DNA of 64,000 nucleotides from Anthostomella pinea (GCA_963556695.1 CAUWAG010000012.1:3410001-3474000), one strand, 5' to 3'. Numbered from the stretch's first letter, positions 33,984-45,905 are shown. The notes: generated from the letters alone by a model not told the origin. Translations and numbers: made by a program.

Positions 33984-36578
33984 TTAGAGGACACGCGGCC
34001 CGCTCCCAGCTTCTAGCCTGTTCGTTGCTATGGTCGTCACTTTCATCTTCGCCTTCCCACTTCTCTGGTTCAAAGGATGTCTATCGCCTCGTGGCGGAAC
34101 AGGCGACTCAGGAGGCGGCAGTGGTGCAGTGCCATTCTTCGGGAAGAGCGACCCCGATGTGTCTCCCGCAGCAGCGCTGGCTTTCTGGCCGGTTTTCCCA
34201 AGAGCCAGCAGCGCATAGTGGCCTCCTGCCACAGGACGGGCCTTGAACATTTGACCTCCGCCATAGCCACCAGTGTCGATAGTGTCGTGCAAGTCTGAGA
34301 AAGCAAGATCGGTGCTGGTTCCATTGAGCCAATGAGCAAGCGCGTTGACGAAGAGCCTGCGAGTGGTCTGCGAGCACGTCGCAGCCGTCCACATCTCCCA
34401 GTCGGACTTGGTATAGTAGTGGCGGCTGTCAAGGGGCACTCCAAACACTAGCGAAACATTTGGATACCATTCCGATTGCATGGTGTACACGCTTTCGTTG
34501 ACGAGACCCATGTTCAGTAACTTGTCAAAGTAGATGTTGTAAAGTAGTCCCCAGCTCGATTGCCCCTCATATGCCAGGGTAGTATGTGTGCCGGCAGCGT
34601 CGATAGCGAAGCCTTCCCATTCCTGGTAGTACGCCCTGGCTGTACCTGAAAATTTTATAGCATCATTATCGTCGCCATGGGTGGTTGCGATGGCTGCCAT
34701 GGCCTGCAAACCGACTATTCCCTTGATGGCGAGGTTGGTCTGGTTCGCCAACGGGCCAGCGAAGTCATCGGTGCTCACTTGACTCTCCGGAATTCTCGTG
34801 GAGGCGATCAGGTACTGTGCAAACTGCTTGAGCAACTTGTAGTGAGAATTCAGCCATGTCTCATCCCCTGTAAATTTGTAGTATGCGTAACTCATCAGTA
34901 TGGCATTTGCACTCTCCTCCAGTGGCATGTACTCGTCGTTCCCTTCAACATGACCGGTCGCATTTGGGAAATGTGATCCAAGGTCATGGATACTGTAGTC
35001 ATTTGGATAGAAATCGTGTTCCTGGAACTCGTACAGCGGCTGCAACGCGTATTTGAGCAACTCCGGGTTTGCGTAAAGAAAAAACGGCGATGCTGGATAC
35101 AACACGTCTACAGTATTGACGTTTCCATTGCTGGAAATCTCTTTCTGAAATAGTAAGGGATCAATGTCATCGGTTGTCGAGGTGGATGTAGTGTCGGCGG
35201 GCACTGCGTAGACGTAGGCGCCCATGATCTGCCGCGCCGACAATGCCACGATGGCGTAATACGATTCCGCCTCTGACACGAAAGGCACCGCGACACCGTC
35301 TCCAGTGATCGGGTCCACATATCCATAACCAGAGCTAGCGTTGAAAACAAAAGGCTGGCCGTACTGGTCTGTGCCGTTGGTAAGAAGCATGGGGGCACTT
35401 GGTATGCCGTTGCTGTAAACCGGTGGTTCCTTTCCTTCGTAAAAAGCGTTCACGTCTGCTTTGAGCTGGGTTTCGAACTCGTTGGCGATGTCTTGCACCG
35501 CGGCAAAGTCATCCCAATGCCAGTGGATCATCGAATACATATCTCCGTAGCATTTCTCCCACCACGGCTGCAGGTTCGATACGCCTTGTTCATGGAGATA
35601 TCGGACCTCGGGGTTTTGGATCGAGCCGACAGTGTATCTCACCGAAGCCTGCTTGACGACGCCAAGGTCATGTGCAAAGGCAAACACCGGAGTTTGGCTG
35701 CTAAAGCCTTCGAACCCGGATTCGACGTTGTCGTTGAGGGTGTGGTTGTTGACGAAGGCTGACCGTACCGTTGTCGTGAACCCGCTTTGGAAGGAGAACT
35801 TATCTGCGCCATGAGGACTGGTGTTGTAGGTGAAATTGCCCCATTTTGGAAAGTCCTCCAACTCTCCAAAGTTGTAGTGGATTTTGCGCTGCAATTGCCA
35901 GGTGACGAGATCAGGAAAGTTAGTAGCATCGCCTGTTCCATCAACCAGCATTGCGCCATTTCTCAGACCCGAGTCGACATCAGCAATATCGCCAAATCCT
36001 GTCCAGGCGGTGTCCACGTCAGAATAGAAATGTATGCCGTGTGGCTGGTCATCGTTGGATTGGACACTCGTCGTCAGATAACTGAGGGGGACCGCGCTTC
36101 GACAATTGTCTTTTGGGGTCACTGGTGAGAAGAAGCTAGCGAGTACGGTGACCGGTCCAGCGAGGAATGTGAAGTTTGAATACTGGGAGTCGAAGGTGAC
36201 ATCTTGTGGTACAGCGGACTTGAAGTCTTCAAGCGCAGGCAAATCGTTAATGGCGTTACCCATATATTCGTACGCTATGCCATCAACCACAACAATCCCC
36301 TCCCATCCGACCCTAGCGCCGGTCCAGAATCTCGGAGTCTGACTGTTGAGGGTTGCTGTATTGTTCGTGGAAGACCAAACACTGGTGTATGGGCTTCTAA
36401 CGGCCAGAGGAACAGCCGGAGGTCTGACGGGCGAGTAGTTTGGAATGATGTGGCCATTGATGTCCGTCTGGCTGCTGAAGGGGTTCTGCGCGTTGACGAT
36501 GGTCAAGGTGCAAGCAATGACGAGGAACAGCCGCGCCAGTGGTGATTTGGATACGTGTGTATGCATGGCTTCTTCCAC
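33984..36578 (-). CDS. gtaA-like: GtaA-type secreted glutaminase
   Basis: An intronless frame of 864 residues. Met5 (36566) heads a strong signal peptide (LARLFLVIACTLTIVNA), so either start gives secretion. The domain order matches fungal GtaA proteins (DUF5127, DUF4965, DUF1793). There is an N-terminal beta-sandwich (FWTGARVGWEGIVVVDG). A central region follows with FYSDVDTAWTGFGDIAD, and then a helical toroid (NDEYMPLEESANAILMSYAYYKF, LAYEGQSSWGLLYNIYFDKLL, TAATCSQTTRRLFVNALAHW). Around 11 N-glycosylation sequons support secretion. The family is named for Aspergillus GtaA, which hydrolyses glutamine to glutamate outside the cell. That activity is inferred here. The C-terminal tail after YGGGQMF is long, low-complexity and basic. 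The gene is intact. Confidence 0.9.
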   Translation of the reverse strand: MEEAMHTHVSKSPLARLFLVIACTLTIVNAQNPFSSQTDINGHIIPNYSPVRPPAVPLAVRSPYTSVWSSTNNTATLNSQTPRFWTGARVGWEGIVVVDGIAYEYMGNAINDLPALEDFKSAVPQDVTFDSQYSNFTFLAGPVTVLASFFSPVTPKDNCRSAVPLSYLTTSVQSNDDQPHGIHFYSDVDTAWTGFGDIADVDSGLRNGAMLVDGTGDATNFPDLVTWQLQRKIHYNFGELEDFPKWGNFTYNTSPHGADKFSFQSGFTTTVRSAFVNNHTLNDNVESGFEGFSSQTPVFAFAHDLGVVKQASVRYTVGSIQNPEVRYLHEQGVSNLQPWWEKCYGDMYSMIHWHWDDFAAVQDIANEFETQLKADVNAFYEGKEPPVYSNGIPSAPMLLTNGTDQYGQPFVFNASSGYGYVDPITGDGVAVPFVSEAESYYAIVALSARQIMGAYVYAVPADTTSTSTTDDIDPLLFQKEISSNGNVNTVDVLYPASPFFLYANPELLKYALQPLYEFQEHDFYPNDYSIHDLGSHFPNATGHVEGNDEYMPLEESANAILMSYAYYKFTGDETWLNSHYKLLKQFAQYLIASTRIPESQVSTDDFAGPLANQTNLAIKGIVGLQAMAAIATTHGDDNDAIKFSGTARAYYQEWEGFAIDAAGTHTTLAYEGQSSWGLLYNIYFDKLLNMGLVNESVYTMQSEWYPNVSLVFGVPLDSRHYYTKSDWEMWTAATCSQTTRRLFVNALAHWLNGTSTDLAFSDLHDTIDTGGYGGGQMFKARPVAGGHYALLALGKTGQKASAAAGDTSGSLFPKNGTAPLPPPESPVPPRGDRHPLNQRSGKAKMKVTTIATNRLEAGSGPRVL

Positions 36579-39496
36579 TCCGCCGAATGTTAGCTATATT
36601 CGACGACTTCGCGCTCACAGTAGTAGGGATCTTCGGGGCCCGTCTCGTCGGGTAAGGATGTGTCTCGACGAATAACGCTGTTACCGGAAACTGTACTTTC
36701 GCGACATTGTGGCTCTTGAGAAGAAGGCAACCAAAGGTCAAATACTCAAGAAGCCCGGTGGGTGCCAGCAGTGGGAGACAGCCCAAGTGAAAGATCCACG
36801 ACGCCTACCTCTTTCACTCTCAACCACGCTACACAAGCCGCCCCTCGAGTCGTGACTCCTTCGTGACCCCGCTGGGCCGAGAACTGCTCTGGAGTGACGC
36901 CGCATGAGCCGGCAAGGTAACCGGGCTGGACGTGGACAGAAGACTTGGCAATGGAAGGAGCACCTATCTGCGTGTTATCTCAGGCAAGTACCCCTAAACA
37001 GATCACATGGTCCAGCTGATGACCTATGTAAATCATTATTGCGATTGCTCCAGGTTGCCAGTGACAGTCGAAATTCGAAGGGGTTTGTTGCATGTACAGC
37101 AGACAGCAACTAACGTTATCGACCCACGCATGTTCGATTCATCAACGTGCCAATGCATGTCATTGGAACCCCGCGTCTGATTTCGCCCTTTCCGACGATC
37201 GCCGTCCGGCAGCCGTTGTGAATAGGAGGGACCGACGAAACGCATATATATCCCTTTGCCGACGCCCGTCCTAGAGTGCGTGGCCACAGTCCGGGTTACA
37301 GCTAATACTCAGTGTCTTTGAGCCGGCAGGATACCATCGTTGGGTGGCCGTCGAGAGACAAATGATGCGATGTTCCTCCGTGTATATCAGCAACCCTGGT
37401 TGGTTGAATCCGATGACTGCAGTGGCACCTAGGTAAGCTTCGTGTCTGCGTTGTCACCAACTCACACGTTAATGCAGTTACGAGAAGTAACACGGGGACT
37501 CGTGGTCACATGGGCCAACTCGGTGCGCCTGGCCCGCCTTGTTGGGGGGGGAATGTTGTCAGCCGACGCTGAGTACCGCGGCCTTGTCACGCCGAGGTCT
37601 TGCACACTAAATGGTGCTTGGGGTGACAGGAGCATAAAAACTATACCAGCCATGCGGTGAGCATCAGCGAACTGGTCACCATGAAGGTTCTGAAGCATAC
37701 TCACATAACAGGGTGGAACCTCAAGCTTCGCAAGGTCGCCGGGGCCATGTCGAGACCATACCCGAGTATGTTGTTTCTACCCATACCGTCACAGATTGCG
37801 ACGATAAGGTGGTACCTTACCAGACTTCGGATACGAGCCCTCTTGAAGCCGTTGCAAAGGCAACGACGTAGCGCCAGGCTGGTGGATAGGGATGTCGACA
37901 GTGAATGAAGCGAGGTTGGCGCCTCTTTCTTCACAATGCCTTGTCATTTCCTCCGTTTTCTTCTCCAAGTAACTCAGGAGGTTCATGTGCCAAGGCGAAG
38001 TTGCTTTCCGCGGGGAAGGCTCTCAGCAGCGGGCACCTTGGTTCTGGTGAGCAGAAGCAATGGCTTCACCGGTGTCCTGTTCGCGCCCTTGTTGCCTCAA
38101 ATGAGTGCTGTACCACCGCTGCAGATACCCTAGTAAATCACGCGGTGAAGAGTGTGGGATTTTTGGGCCAGGTGAGAAACACCGGCAGAATAGGTGGGTG
38201 GGTTGTTTGTCGTCATGATAGCCACGGCCACTATCACACCCGAGTACACTGTGGCAGAGGACTTGATTGGCAATGCGACGACGGCTGCACGGGAATCTCG
38301 GGTGGGTTGTTCGGGCTGCCCTGGGTGAAACACAAGAACCAAACTGTCCTCGGACGTTGATTAAATGTCAGCCAGATAGATCTGGGCCGCTCCATCACAG
38401 GATTGGGGGAGCAAACATATCGCGATATGTATGCAAGTGATTGTGGGGATGTACTCGATGTCCCAGTCAGGTGGGAGACCTGTAGTGCAGGCTTCTGTCA
38501 ACAGCGGAAGCCGGATGAGTTCAATATTCTTGTCGCACCCACGCCATTCGAAGTGCGAGCAGACCTCAGGCCCGACGGTGTAGCGGCCCCCTCGTCAGGC
38601 GACGTGGCACAGCTCGTCGTACTCACCACGTGCGGTGCAGCTGACGATGACCTAGCAGTTTCCGCGAGGTCAACACGAACGCCGTGTTCGTGTTATTGGT
38701 GATAGGTTCAGCGTGGACAGGTTCCATAGCCAGTGTCGCAAGGACCAGTCCGGGGGATGACAGAAGCACGCTGTCGCCACAAGTCATAGCGTTGCTCAAG
38801 GTGGGCGCGGGGGAAGTGGTGTTGCTTGTGGGCAAAGTCGGTATCTCTTCACCGGGTTTGGTCGTAACGAGCGCGACCGACTGCCCTTGGAACCATGTAC
38901 CACCAGCAACATCCGCCGCCAGAAGCAGACCGTTTCACAAAGGTGAACAACCAGCCACGTGGGGTGATGTACTATGGTTCCAGGGTGGACAGCCAGCGAC
39001 GCCTCTTCGCCCACCACGATGCTGTTGAATGCGATGGAACAAAGACACTCAACTCGAGGCTTTCGGCAGGGACACAACACAACAATCGCTTGACCGACGA
39101 TGCGGCGAGAAAGGTGGCCCGAACATTGTACGCATATACCATCCCCAATAACGACAAGTCGCTCCAAGTTGCTCCAAGCAGAGTCTGACGGCGCTGAGCG
39201 TGAGGAGGCCAGCAGGCCTGATCAGGCTCGAAGACATGGATGTATCCACTGAAGCTCGGTGTTACGCCCAGACCACCTCGGCATTTTGATAGTCTCGGTG
39301 TTCGGTATTAAGAACGCCTGCACGGGGATAGGAGACACCAAAAGCTCGGGTTCGGCATTCCACCCAGCGCTTTCTCTTCCTCAGACGATGGACGACCTTT
39401 ACTTTCTCGGGGGCTCACCATTTCCTTCGCTCCTCGATTGGGTCTCCAATTTACTCCTAGTCACTTTCCCCTACTCCGAACTCCATCTCGTTGACA
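36579..39496. other. 2.9-kb region without a supported gene
   Basis: Many short frames on both strands. A minus-strand stretch around 38.62-38.96 kb reads as a Thr/Ser-rich coding-like segment with no complete splice model, so it is left unannotated. The 3' end holds the promoter of the Zn2Cys6 gene. Confidence 0.45.
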
Positions 39497-42099
39497 ATGG
39501 CCGAAGAACCCAAGTCCTTTGCTCGCAAACGCCGACGTCCGGCCAAGAGCTGCGAGCCATGTCGCTCTCGTGAGTACCATCCCTACCCCAGGAGTCGACA
39601 CCGCAAACTTGAGACCTCGGTGAGGTACCCGGGACTTCTTTTCTCTCTCTCGTGTTCTGGCCTCTCTCTTACCTACACCGACTGATCGCATCTGCCAGGC
39701 AAAGTAAAGTGCGACCAAGGCCTCCCCTGTATCCCATGCAAACGTTCAAGAGCAGCGTTTTCATGCTCATACAAGGGTGGCCACCAGGCGTCACACTCGA
39801 AGTCATCCCTATCACATCATACCTCGCTGGCCAGCCCTGCAGCTTCCATCATTCCCAAGGTTGATCTGGTTCGTGACATTTCCGAGGATTTGCTGGCCGT
39901 CCATAACGAAGGCCAGCCTGGCTCTCAAGACCCTGGGTCACCATTGCGAAGCCCAGAGGAATGTTCCAGAGATCTTAGAGCTCGAATCAGGTCCCTAGAG
40001 AACATTGCGCGCCCCGAGGGAAGCAGCAATGATCAAGGCAGCCCCGGTCAAGCGATACGGGACCTCGAGGAGAGAGTCTCAAGGGTTGAGCAACAACTAT
40101 CCGTGTCGAAGCGTGACCAGGCGAGGATCAGCCATACCGGACTACAGGTCACATTGCCTCGTCCACATCTTCGGGCTGAAAAGGAGAAGACTAGGCTTTT
40201 CGGTCAAACTCATTGGGTTCACTCGCTCGAACAGGTAATTTGATCTGAACCAAACATTTATTCCAATTCGATCACTGATCAAATACAGTTCCACCTGCTC
40301 GCCAGAATGCAGGCGAAGACATCTGCTGCGTTCGACGGCCAACAGAACGGAATTTCTTCAAGCATCAAGGAGGGAGCTAGTGCTCGACAATTGGCTCAAA
40401 ACCGTGGCACTGGGAGACTGCAAGAGCTTATGCCTGGTCTGCCTGACACCATCCCTCCGAGAAGCGTCTGTGACGAGGCGGTCAATGCCTACCTGCACAC
40501 ATTTGAGCCCATGTTCCGTATCTTACATATCCCGTCATTTCTGCACGAGTACGATGAGCATTGGTCTCACTCCGACAGTCCTCAGTCAATTTTCCTCATG
40601 AAACTTCTCATGGTTCTCACAATCGGAGCAATCTTCCTTCCGGACCGAACCATCTCCAATCAAATACGCCGTGCCGCTCGAGAGTGGTCCTACGTCGTCC
40701 AGTGGTGGCTCGTTGGACCTACTGAGCGTGAAGCAATGTGCCTCGACGGCGTACAGGTCTTCTGCCTTCTCATACTGGCACGTCAGACGACTTCTTTAGG
40801 GGGGTCGTCATCGATTGCTACTGAAGCTCTTCTCAAACTGTGCTTTACCATAGGCCTCCATCTCGAGCCCAGGACAATTGGTTCCAGGACAGTCTTTCAG
40901 TCAGAGATGCGCCGTCGTCTCTGGATAACAGTCCTCGAACTGACGACCATTACGTCTATGAACTCAACGCTTCCACTTCTTATCTCCTTAGATGACTATC
41001 AATGCGAACAGCCGTCAAACACATCGGACACTGGCCTGAAGGAAGGTGATCCATATGCTGCCCTCGAGGTTTCGGAGCTGCAGAACTTGGACTGTTCACT
41101 GCAGCTTCTCCTGGCCAAGTCGCTCAGACTCCGAATGCAGATCACTCGTGAGTTGAATACCTTCCGTCGAGAGTTCTCCTACCAAAAGGCACTGGACTAC
41201 GGCAATGCTTTGAAGGCACAATGTCGCGAAATTGCGGAATTCTTCCAGGCAAGAAGCTGCGATAATGACGACTGGCATCCGGCGCTCGGCTTTCATCACA
41301 AGTTCTTCGACTCGTACTTGAGGCGGATCATCCTAGTCCTTCACCGACCATTTGCCATGAAGGCTCGAAATGACCCTCAATTCTTCTTCGCCAGGAAGGC
41401 TTGTCTTGAATCGTGTACCATCATTTCCTCTCATGCCAAAGGGATGAATTTCCCAAGTGGAGAGGTTGATGACTTCTCATACTTGTGTATGAGTGGCACT
41501 GGGCTGTTCAAAGGCTTCTTAGGACAGGATATCCTCTGTGCCCTCGCTTTTGAGGTCACCGTGCTACTGGAAGAAGAAGGAAGCGGAGAAAGAATGACTT
41601 TGTCTACCTCGGCTACTTACGATCCACTCATATCGCTTTCACGAGCCAGCAGAGAACCATTGATGAAGACTCTGGATCATATTCGGGAGCAGTGGCGGCA
41701 AATCATCTGCTTGGGACGCCCGAGTCTCAAACAATACCTGTTCTTATCAACCATTCTTAGCCAAATCAGGGCGACAGAGGCGGGCCAAGACCCCAAAGAA
41801 GCCATCATCCAGACTGTGAAGACTACTCTTGCAGAGTGCCTTGCAATGCTTCAGGAGTCGGGGGTCTACACTAATACAGCATCTTCGTCATCACTAGCTG
41901 GTTGGACAGATGGCACGAGCCCTTTTGATGTGGACATGTCAGGCCTTTTTGGCTTCGATTTACATTCACTTGTAAGTTTCTCATATTATTCACCGTCATT
42001 AGTGACTTTGACTTACCAATTACATAGGATCCTACTTTGACTCTGGACATCCCGGACTGGCTTGACGACCCCAACATGGCTCCCAGCATGGCGACATGA
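39497..42099 (+). CDS. Zn2Cys6 transcription factor
   Basis: Four exons: 39497-39569, 39699-40234, 40289-41971 and 42028-42099, all GT-AG and in phase, giving 787 residues. The DNA-binding binuclear zinc cluster is assembled across the first intron: CEPCRSRKVKC then DQGLPCIPC and a final Cys (CX2CX6CX5CX2CX8C), preceded by a basic RKRRRPAK. A leucine-spaced linker (IRDLEERVSRVEQQL) could form the dimerisation coiled coil. Residues from about 220 show the fungal middle homology region (FEPMFRILHIPSFLHEY, FCLLILARQTTS, GLHLEPRTIG, MRRRLWITVLEL), known as Fungal_trans. The protein is nuclear and presumably regulates a local or distant gene set. No enzyme cluster adjoins it. The splice model is complete and undamaged. 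Confidence 0.93.
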
Positions 42100-42870
42100 C
42101 ATGCGTGGACAGCGTACCATAGTCCTACACACAGCATGCGACGATTTATTATATCATCAATCTTTTCGACCGCCAGGGAAGAGCCACACAACAAAATGCT
42201 GAGCCCCTGTGCTATACCCTGAGCCTAACAGAAGAAAACTCCATAAATCATCCCAATCTACCGAAAGATTAACCATGGCGTCCACAGGCTCGGGTCTATG
42301 CGTCACAAGCCGAGCGGCATGCGCACACAGCACGTTACAGCGGCAGTTAATATCCTCACGGTGTCTTTAACTCTAAAGGGTACCGAAGGCGCGATCGTGT
42401 CGGGTGCGCACCACGTGTCTCCACCCGGCTTCAGCACCGGGAGATCGGATGAGGGCATTCACAGCAATATTCGACTAGCAAAGAAGGAGACAAACAATGG
42501 AAGATTACCGATTCAATCAGACGCCATGCAGAACAACAAAGAGCGGTATGGAACCCAAGCCGCGAATTCGCATCAAGCTCGTCAGCTCTCAGACAAAGAC
42601 AGAAGGAAACATCAACCAGAAGAAAGTCTCGAAAGCACATTCCGACACTGCGACCTCTACAATCGCACGATGGCCTCTGACAGGCCTTTCTGAAACTGAT
42701 GCCCTACAGGACATCCTCTCATCTCGAAGGACTCAGCCGCGATCTGGTACAAGAGGGCAACCCGAGCCACAGGACCGCAACTCCCAAAACCCGCACCTGT
42801 CCCTCAAGAACCAGCCTTCCTCAACCCCTGGCGAATCTCACGATCCTCCCACTGCTCACCCGACGATAGG
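42100..42870. other. intergenic
   Basis: A plus-strand frame (42497-43000) in another phase is likely a shadow of the following proline-rich exon. Nothing else recognised. Confidence 0.45.
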
Positions 42871-43902
42871 ATGTCTACACCCATCAACCCGCCGCCCTCG
42901 CGGCCCCCGACAGCTCGCCCTGTCTCCACGCGACCTCCCACAGCTCGTCCCGTCTCCACGCGACCACCCACAGCCTTCGCGCCAGCCCCCACGCCGATGA
43001 CCACCCCAGCGCCTCTGCCTTTGCCTCCGCCTCGCCAGATACTGGGCAAGACGCAGCTCGAAAACGCGCTCGAGGAATACATGCACCCACTTTCGGGACA
43101 GCGACCCGAGGGTATAATGCAGTACCTGGCCAACCTCTTCGGCCCCCCTCCCGCACCACGATCAGCAGGTATGTGAAATCCCCTCCCCATACGCCAGCCA
43201 ACCCAACCCAACCCAACCTACCCATCTGTCCGTCCGTCGACCCACAATAGGGGGGCCAGCCAGTACTGGTACTGACTTGACTCCGCCCCCAACAGCATTC
43301 GTCCAGTACATGGACCGCAAGATGGCGCTCTGGCGGCCCTTCGTGCGCTTCGTGGCCGAGCGCCAGATGCAGGACGCGTCCGAGGTACCCAAGCTGGTCG
43401 CTATCATCGACCTGCTGGTTTTTCACGGCGTGGTGGACGCGAAGTTCGTGACGCAGTGTTTGTTGGAGGCGTATCGTAGGTCTTCCCCTTTCCCCCTTTC
43501 CCTCTCTCCCCCCATTATCTCCCTCACTCTCTCTCCCTCACTCTCTCTCCCCTCTTCGTCTTCTTCGTCTTCTTCGTCTTCTTCGTCTTCTTCGTCTTCT
43601 TCGTCTTCTTCGTCTTCTTCGTCTTCTTCGTCTTCTTCGTCTTCTTCGTCTTCTTCGTCTTCTCCATCTTCATCTTCCCATAAAACCACGACACGACTCA
43701 AGCTCAAAACTGACAAAAGGCCCGCTCGCCTCCCGTGCGTGTAGACATCTACATAGAGCGCCACGACAGAATCTGCGTCAACCGCCTCTACGGCTTCGGC
43801 CTCATCCTGCAGAGCCATCCGCGCGGACTGATGCACCAGGTCGAGTTCCCGGGTCTGATGGGTGAGCCGATGGGAATACGGGTTGTGCCTGTTGCCATGT
43901 GA
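42871..43902 (+). CDS. unknown three-exon protein with microsatellite intron
   Basis: Exon 1 (42871-43168) encodes a Pro/Thr-rich leader with three direct repeats of about nine residues (RPPTARPVST), then LGKTQLENALEEYMHPLSGQ. Exon 2 (43296-43475) encodes AFVQYMDRKMALWRPFVRFVAERQ and a helical segment. Exon 3 starts at 43745 with IYIERHDRICVNRLYGFG. Phases match across both introns. The second intron (43476-43744) contains a long 9-bp microsatellite. The end is uncertain: reading through gives a stop at 43902, while a GTGAGC donor at about 43862 could extend the gene further. No family recognised. The helical, charged middle suggests an intracellular protein. Confidence 0.6.
43553..43663 (+). 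repeat. (TCTTCGTCT)n microsatellite
   Basis: About twelve perfect 9-bp units inside the second intron of the preceding gene, directly after a CT-rich tract. On the opposite strand it would read as an acidic EDE repeat. It is likely length-polymorphic. Confidence 0.9.
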
Positions 43903-44290
43903 AGGGTGGGAAGAGAGGGATATCAGGGTGAGACCCGAACTGCTGGGGTGTCTGTGCGTGGGAGGAATTTGGGGTTGTGCGATGTGGTTGTGATTGAATT
44001 GATGCCGAGTCTCTCGAGGGTGACTTTCTGTGGCAGTGCTGGCTTGTGTTGGGTATGTGCGTGGTGTATGATGGAGAGTCCCTCCCGACTGCCATCTAGG
44101 AGCCATGGGGTGTCCAGGGTAGAGCGAGCAAGGCGCAAGGCGCAATGGTCAAGGTCAAGGTCAAAGACCAGAACACGGAGACGATCAACATGCATGAACC
44201 TCACCAACGAGCCTATGAAACACAGACAAGGCAAGGCAAGACTGCGTCTGACTGGTATCATTGATCATAAAACAGTGCGATACCACTAGT

Positions 44291-45193
44291 CTAGTCGACT
44301 GTATCATCGCCATCCAACCTCGCCTTCTGCAACGCGTCATGCAATCGCGCATGGTGTCTGACATCCTTCTCGTGGTACGGATTGTACAGCATATAACAGT
44401 CCCTGCACTCCGTGAACCCCTGGTCGTTGAGCGACAGACTCAGCGTAGTCTGCACCGTGGCCGCCTTGGGGACCTCCGGTGTTTCCTTCCCGCGCTTCCC
44501 AACAGCCTCTGGTCGCTTAGTCCTTCTGCCATCGACGACGCGATCCAAAGAATTGGGACTCGTCTCCGCCATTATTATTATTATTCCCCCGTCACTACTA
44601 GATGGTGAGACTTCTCCGTCCGTTAGTTCTTTTGCCCTCTCTTCCGACTCCTCACTGTCTCCGTTTTCGTCGTCGGGTTCTTCGATGTCTCGAGACACTA
44701 CCCGTGTCGTGAGCCTGCGCGCCTTCTTCCTCCTGACATTGAGCTTCGGCGGGGATGATGGGGGAGTTATCGTGTTGTCGAGTTCGTGCTCCGCTGCCTC
44801 GGACGATGGCTCAGAGGGCAATGTGCTACTTGAAGTCGGAGGCGCGACTTTCTTGAAATAGGCGAAAAGCGTTCCTTTCTGCGCCGTTTGGGGAGGCAGG
44901 GCTGGGGGCGGAGGTTTTTTGGCGTTGGTGGTACGTTTCGTTCCAGCCGCAGTTGTATCCGCGATGCGCCGTCTCTTGGCCTCAGGCTCGGGGGCGTCGG
45001 TGGAGGAGGCGCGTTTGCTATATGTTCGCAGTGGCCTGAGACGCTTGTTAATCGGAGTATATTTCGCGGAGAGGTTCGAAGATGGAACGTACGCCCGGTC
45101 GACCTTCTTTGTGGGCCTGTTTGGCATTAGCAACGATTGAGGAAAGTGGCTGGGACGATGGACTGACCTTGGCTTCCCTTTCAACTCTGACAT
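44291..45193 (-). CDS. ESCO-type zinc-finger protein lacking the acetyltransferase
   Basis: Exon 1 45193-45168 and exon 2 45116-44291, with a 51-nt intron ending AAACAG, give 283 residues (MSELKGKPRPTKKVDRAY). The intron length is divisible by three, so a retained-intron form of 300 residues is possible. The protein is basic and disordered, with LRTYSKRA near residue 40, a PIP-box-like QKGTLFAYFKK near 90, and acidic stretches. A C-terminal C2H2 finger (FTECRDCYMLYNPYHEKDVRHHARLH) matches the finger of Eco1/ESCO cohesin acetyltransferases (PF13878 type). It stops 14 residues after the finger, so the GNAT domain of Eco1 is missing, and no GNAT-like frame follows. It could be a PCNA-bound accessory protein. 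Nuclear location is inferred. Confidence 0.75.
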   Translation of the reverse strand: MSELKGKPRSVHRPSHFPQSLLMPNRPTKKVDRAYVPSSNLSAKYTPINKRLRPLRTYSKRASSTDAPEPEAKRRRIADTTAAGTKRTTNAKKPPPPALPPQTAQKGTLFAYFKKVAPPTSSSTLPSEPSSEAAEHELDNTITPPSSPPKLNVRRKKARRLTTRVVSRDIEEPDDENGDSEESEERAKELTDGEVSPSSSDGGIIIIMAETSPNSLDRVVDGRRTKRPEAVGKRGKETPEVPKAATVQTTLSLSLNDQGFTECRDCYMLYNPYHEKDVRHHARLHDALQKARLDGDDTVD

Positions 45194-45518
45194 TCTCGTT
45201 TCTATCTTTCGTCCAAGGCAACAGTCCAAAGGGGTATTATACAGTGTTCCAAGGATATCGAATTCAAAAGTGGGTGGCGGCCGTTGCTACATATAGTCGG
45301 CCTCGATGTTCCGTAGTCTCGACCACGAGCGTCGCGTAGGTTCGCGTTGCACTGTCATGAAAGATGACACAGTTCCTATTGAGCAATTAAGAAACAAGGC
45401 TTGACACGAAACATTACCAATGGAAATGGACAAGCTTATCAGCTCGCTCCGGTCTGCGCTGCGCGCAGCCCAGAGAGTGGGGGCAACGCATCCCATTAAA
45501 ACACATCCACCTGGGCTG

Positions 45519-45905
45519 TACTTAAAAACAGGTAGCATTACCACCTAAAAGCAAGTATTATTTATTAAACGTTGCTCCGCTGCTGGCTTGGAAGTGGTTA
45601 CATGATAGCGGCTTCGCTTAAAAAAGAGTTAGTCTAACAGTATTACTTGTATTTAAAAATAGGTAGTATTATTATTTCAAAATAAGTACTACTTATAACG
45701 CTGCTTTATAACGAGCTAAGCGACGCCGCTTTCAAAAAGAGTAACTTTACTAGCTTTAAAAGAAATTATCTACTTAAATAATATTTAAAAACGGGTAGTA
45801 TTACCACTTTAAAACAGGTATTATTTATTCAAACTCGCCTTTACTAGCCCTAAAAAGGGTTACATAATAGCCGCTTTAAGCAGCTATATTATAGTCGTAT
45901 AATCA
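45519..45905. repeat. diverged AT-rich tandem repeat, three ~131-bp units
   Basis: Units start near 45519, 45651 and 45782. Each opens with TAxTTAAAAAxxGGTAGxATTA and continues with a similar AAGTATTATTTAT block. Differences are mostly C/T and G/A transitions. The surrounding 45.5-46.3 kb is strongly AT-rich. This may be a mutated minisatellite or RIP-affected duplication. Confidence 0.6.

Noticed and set aside
38620..38960. Thr/Ser-rich coding-like segment on the minus strand
   Set aside because: I could not assemble a start, splice sites and a stop into a consistent gene.
43423..44145. Minus-strand frame with a long acidic EDE tract
   Set aside because: The tract is the reverse of the intronic microsatellite. 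The rest has no coding features.
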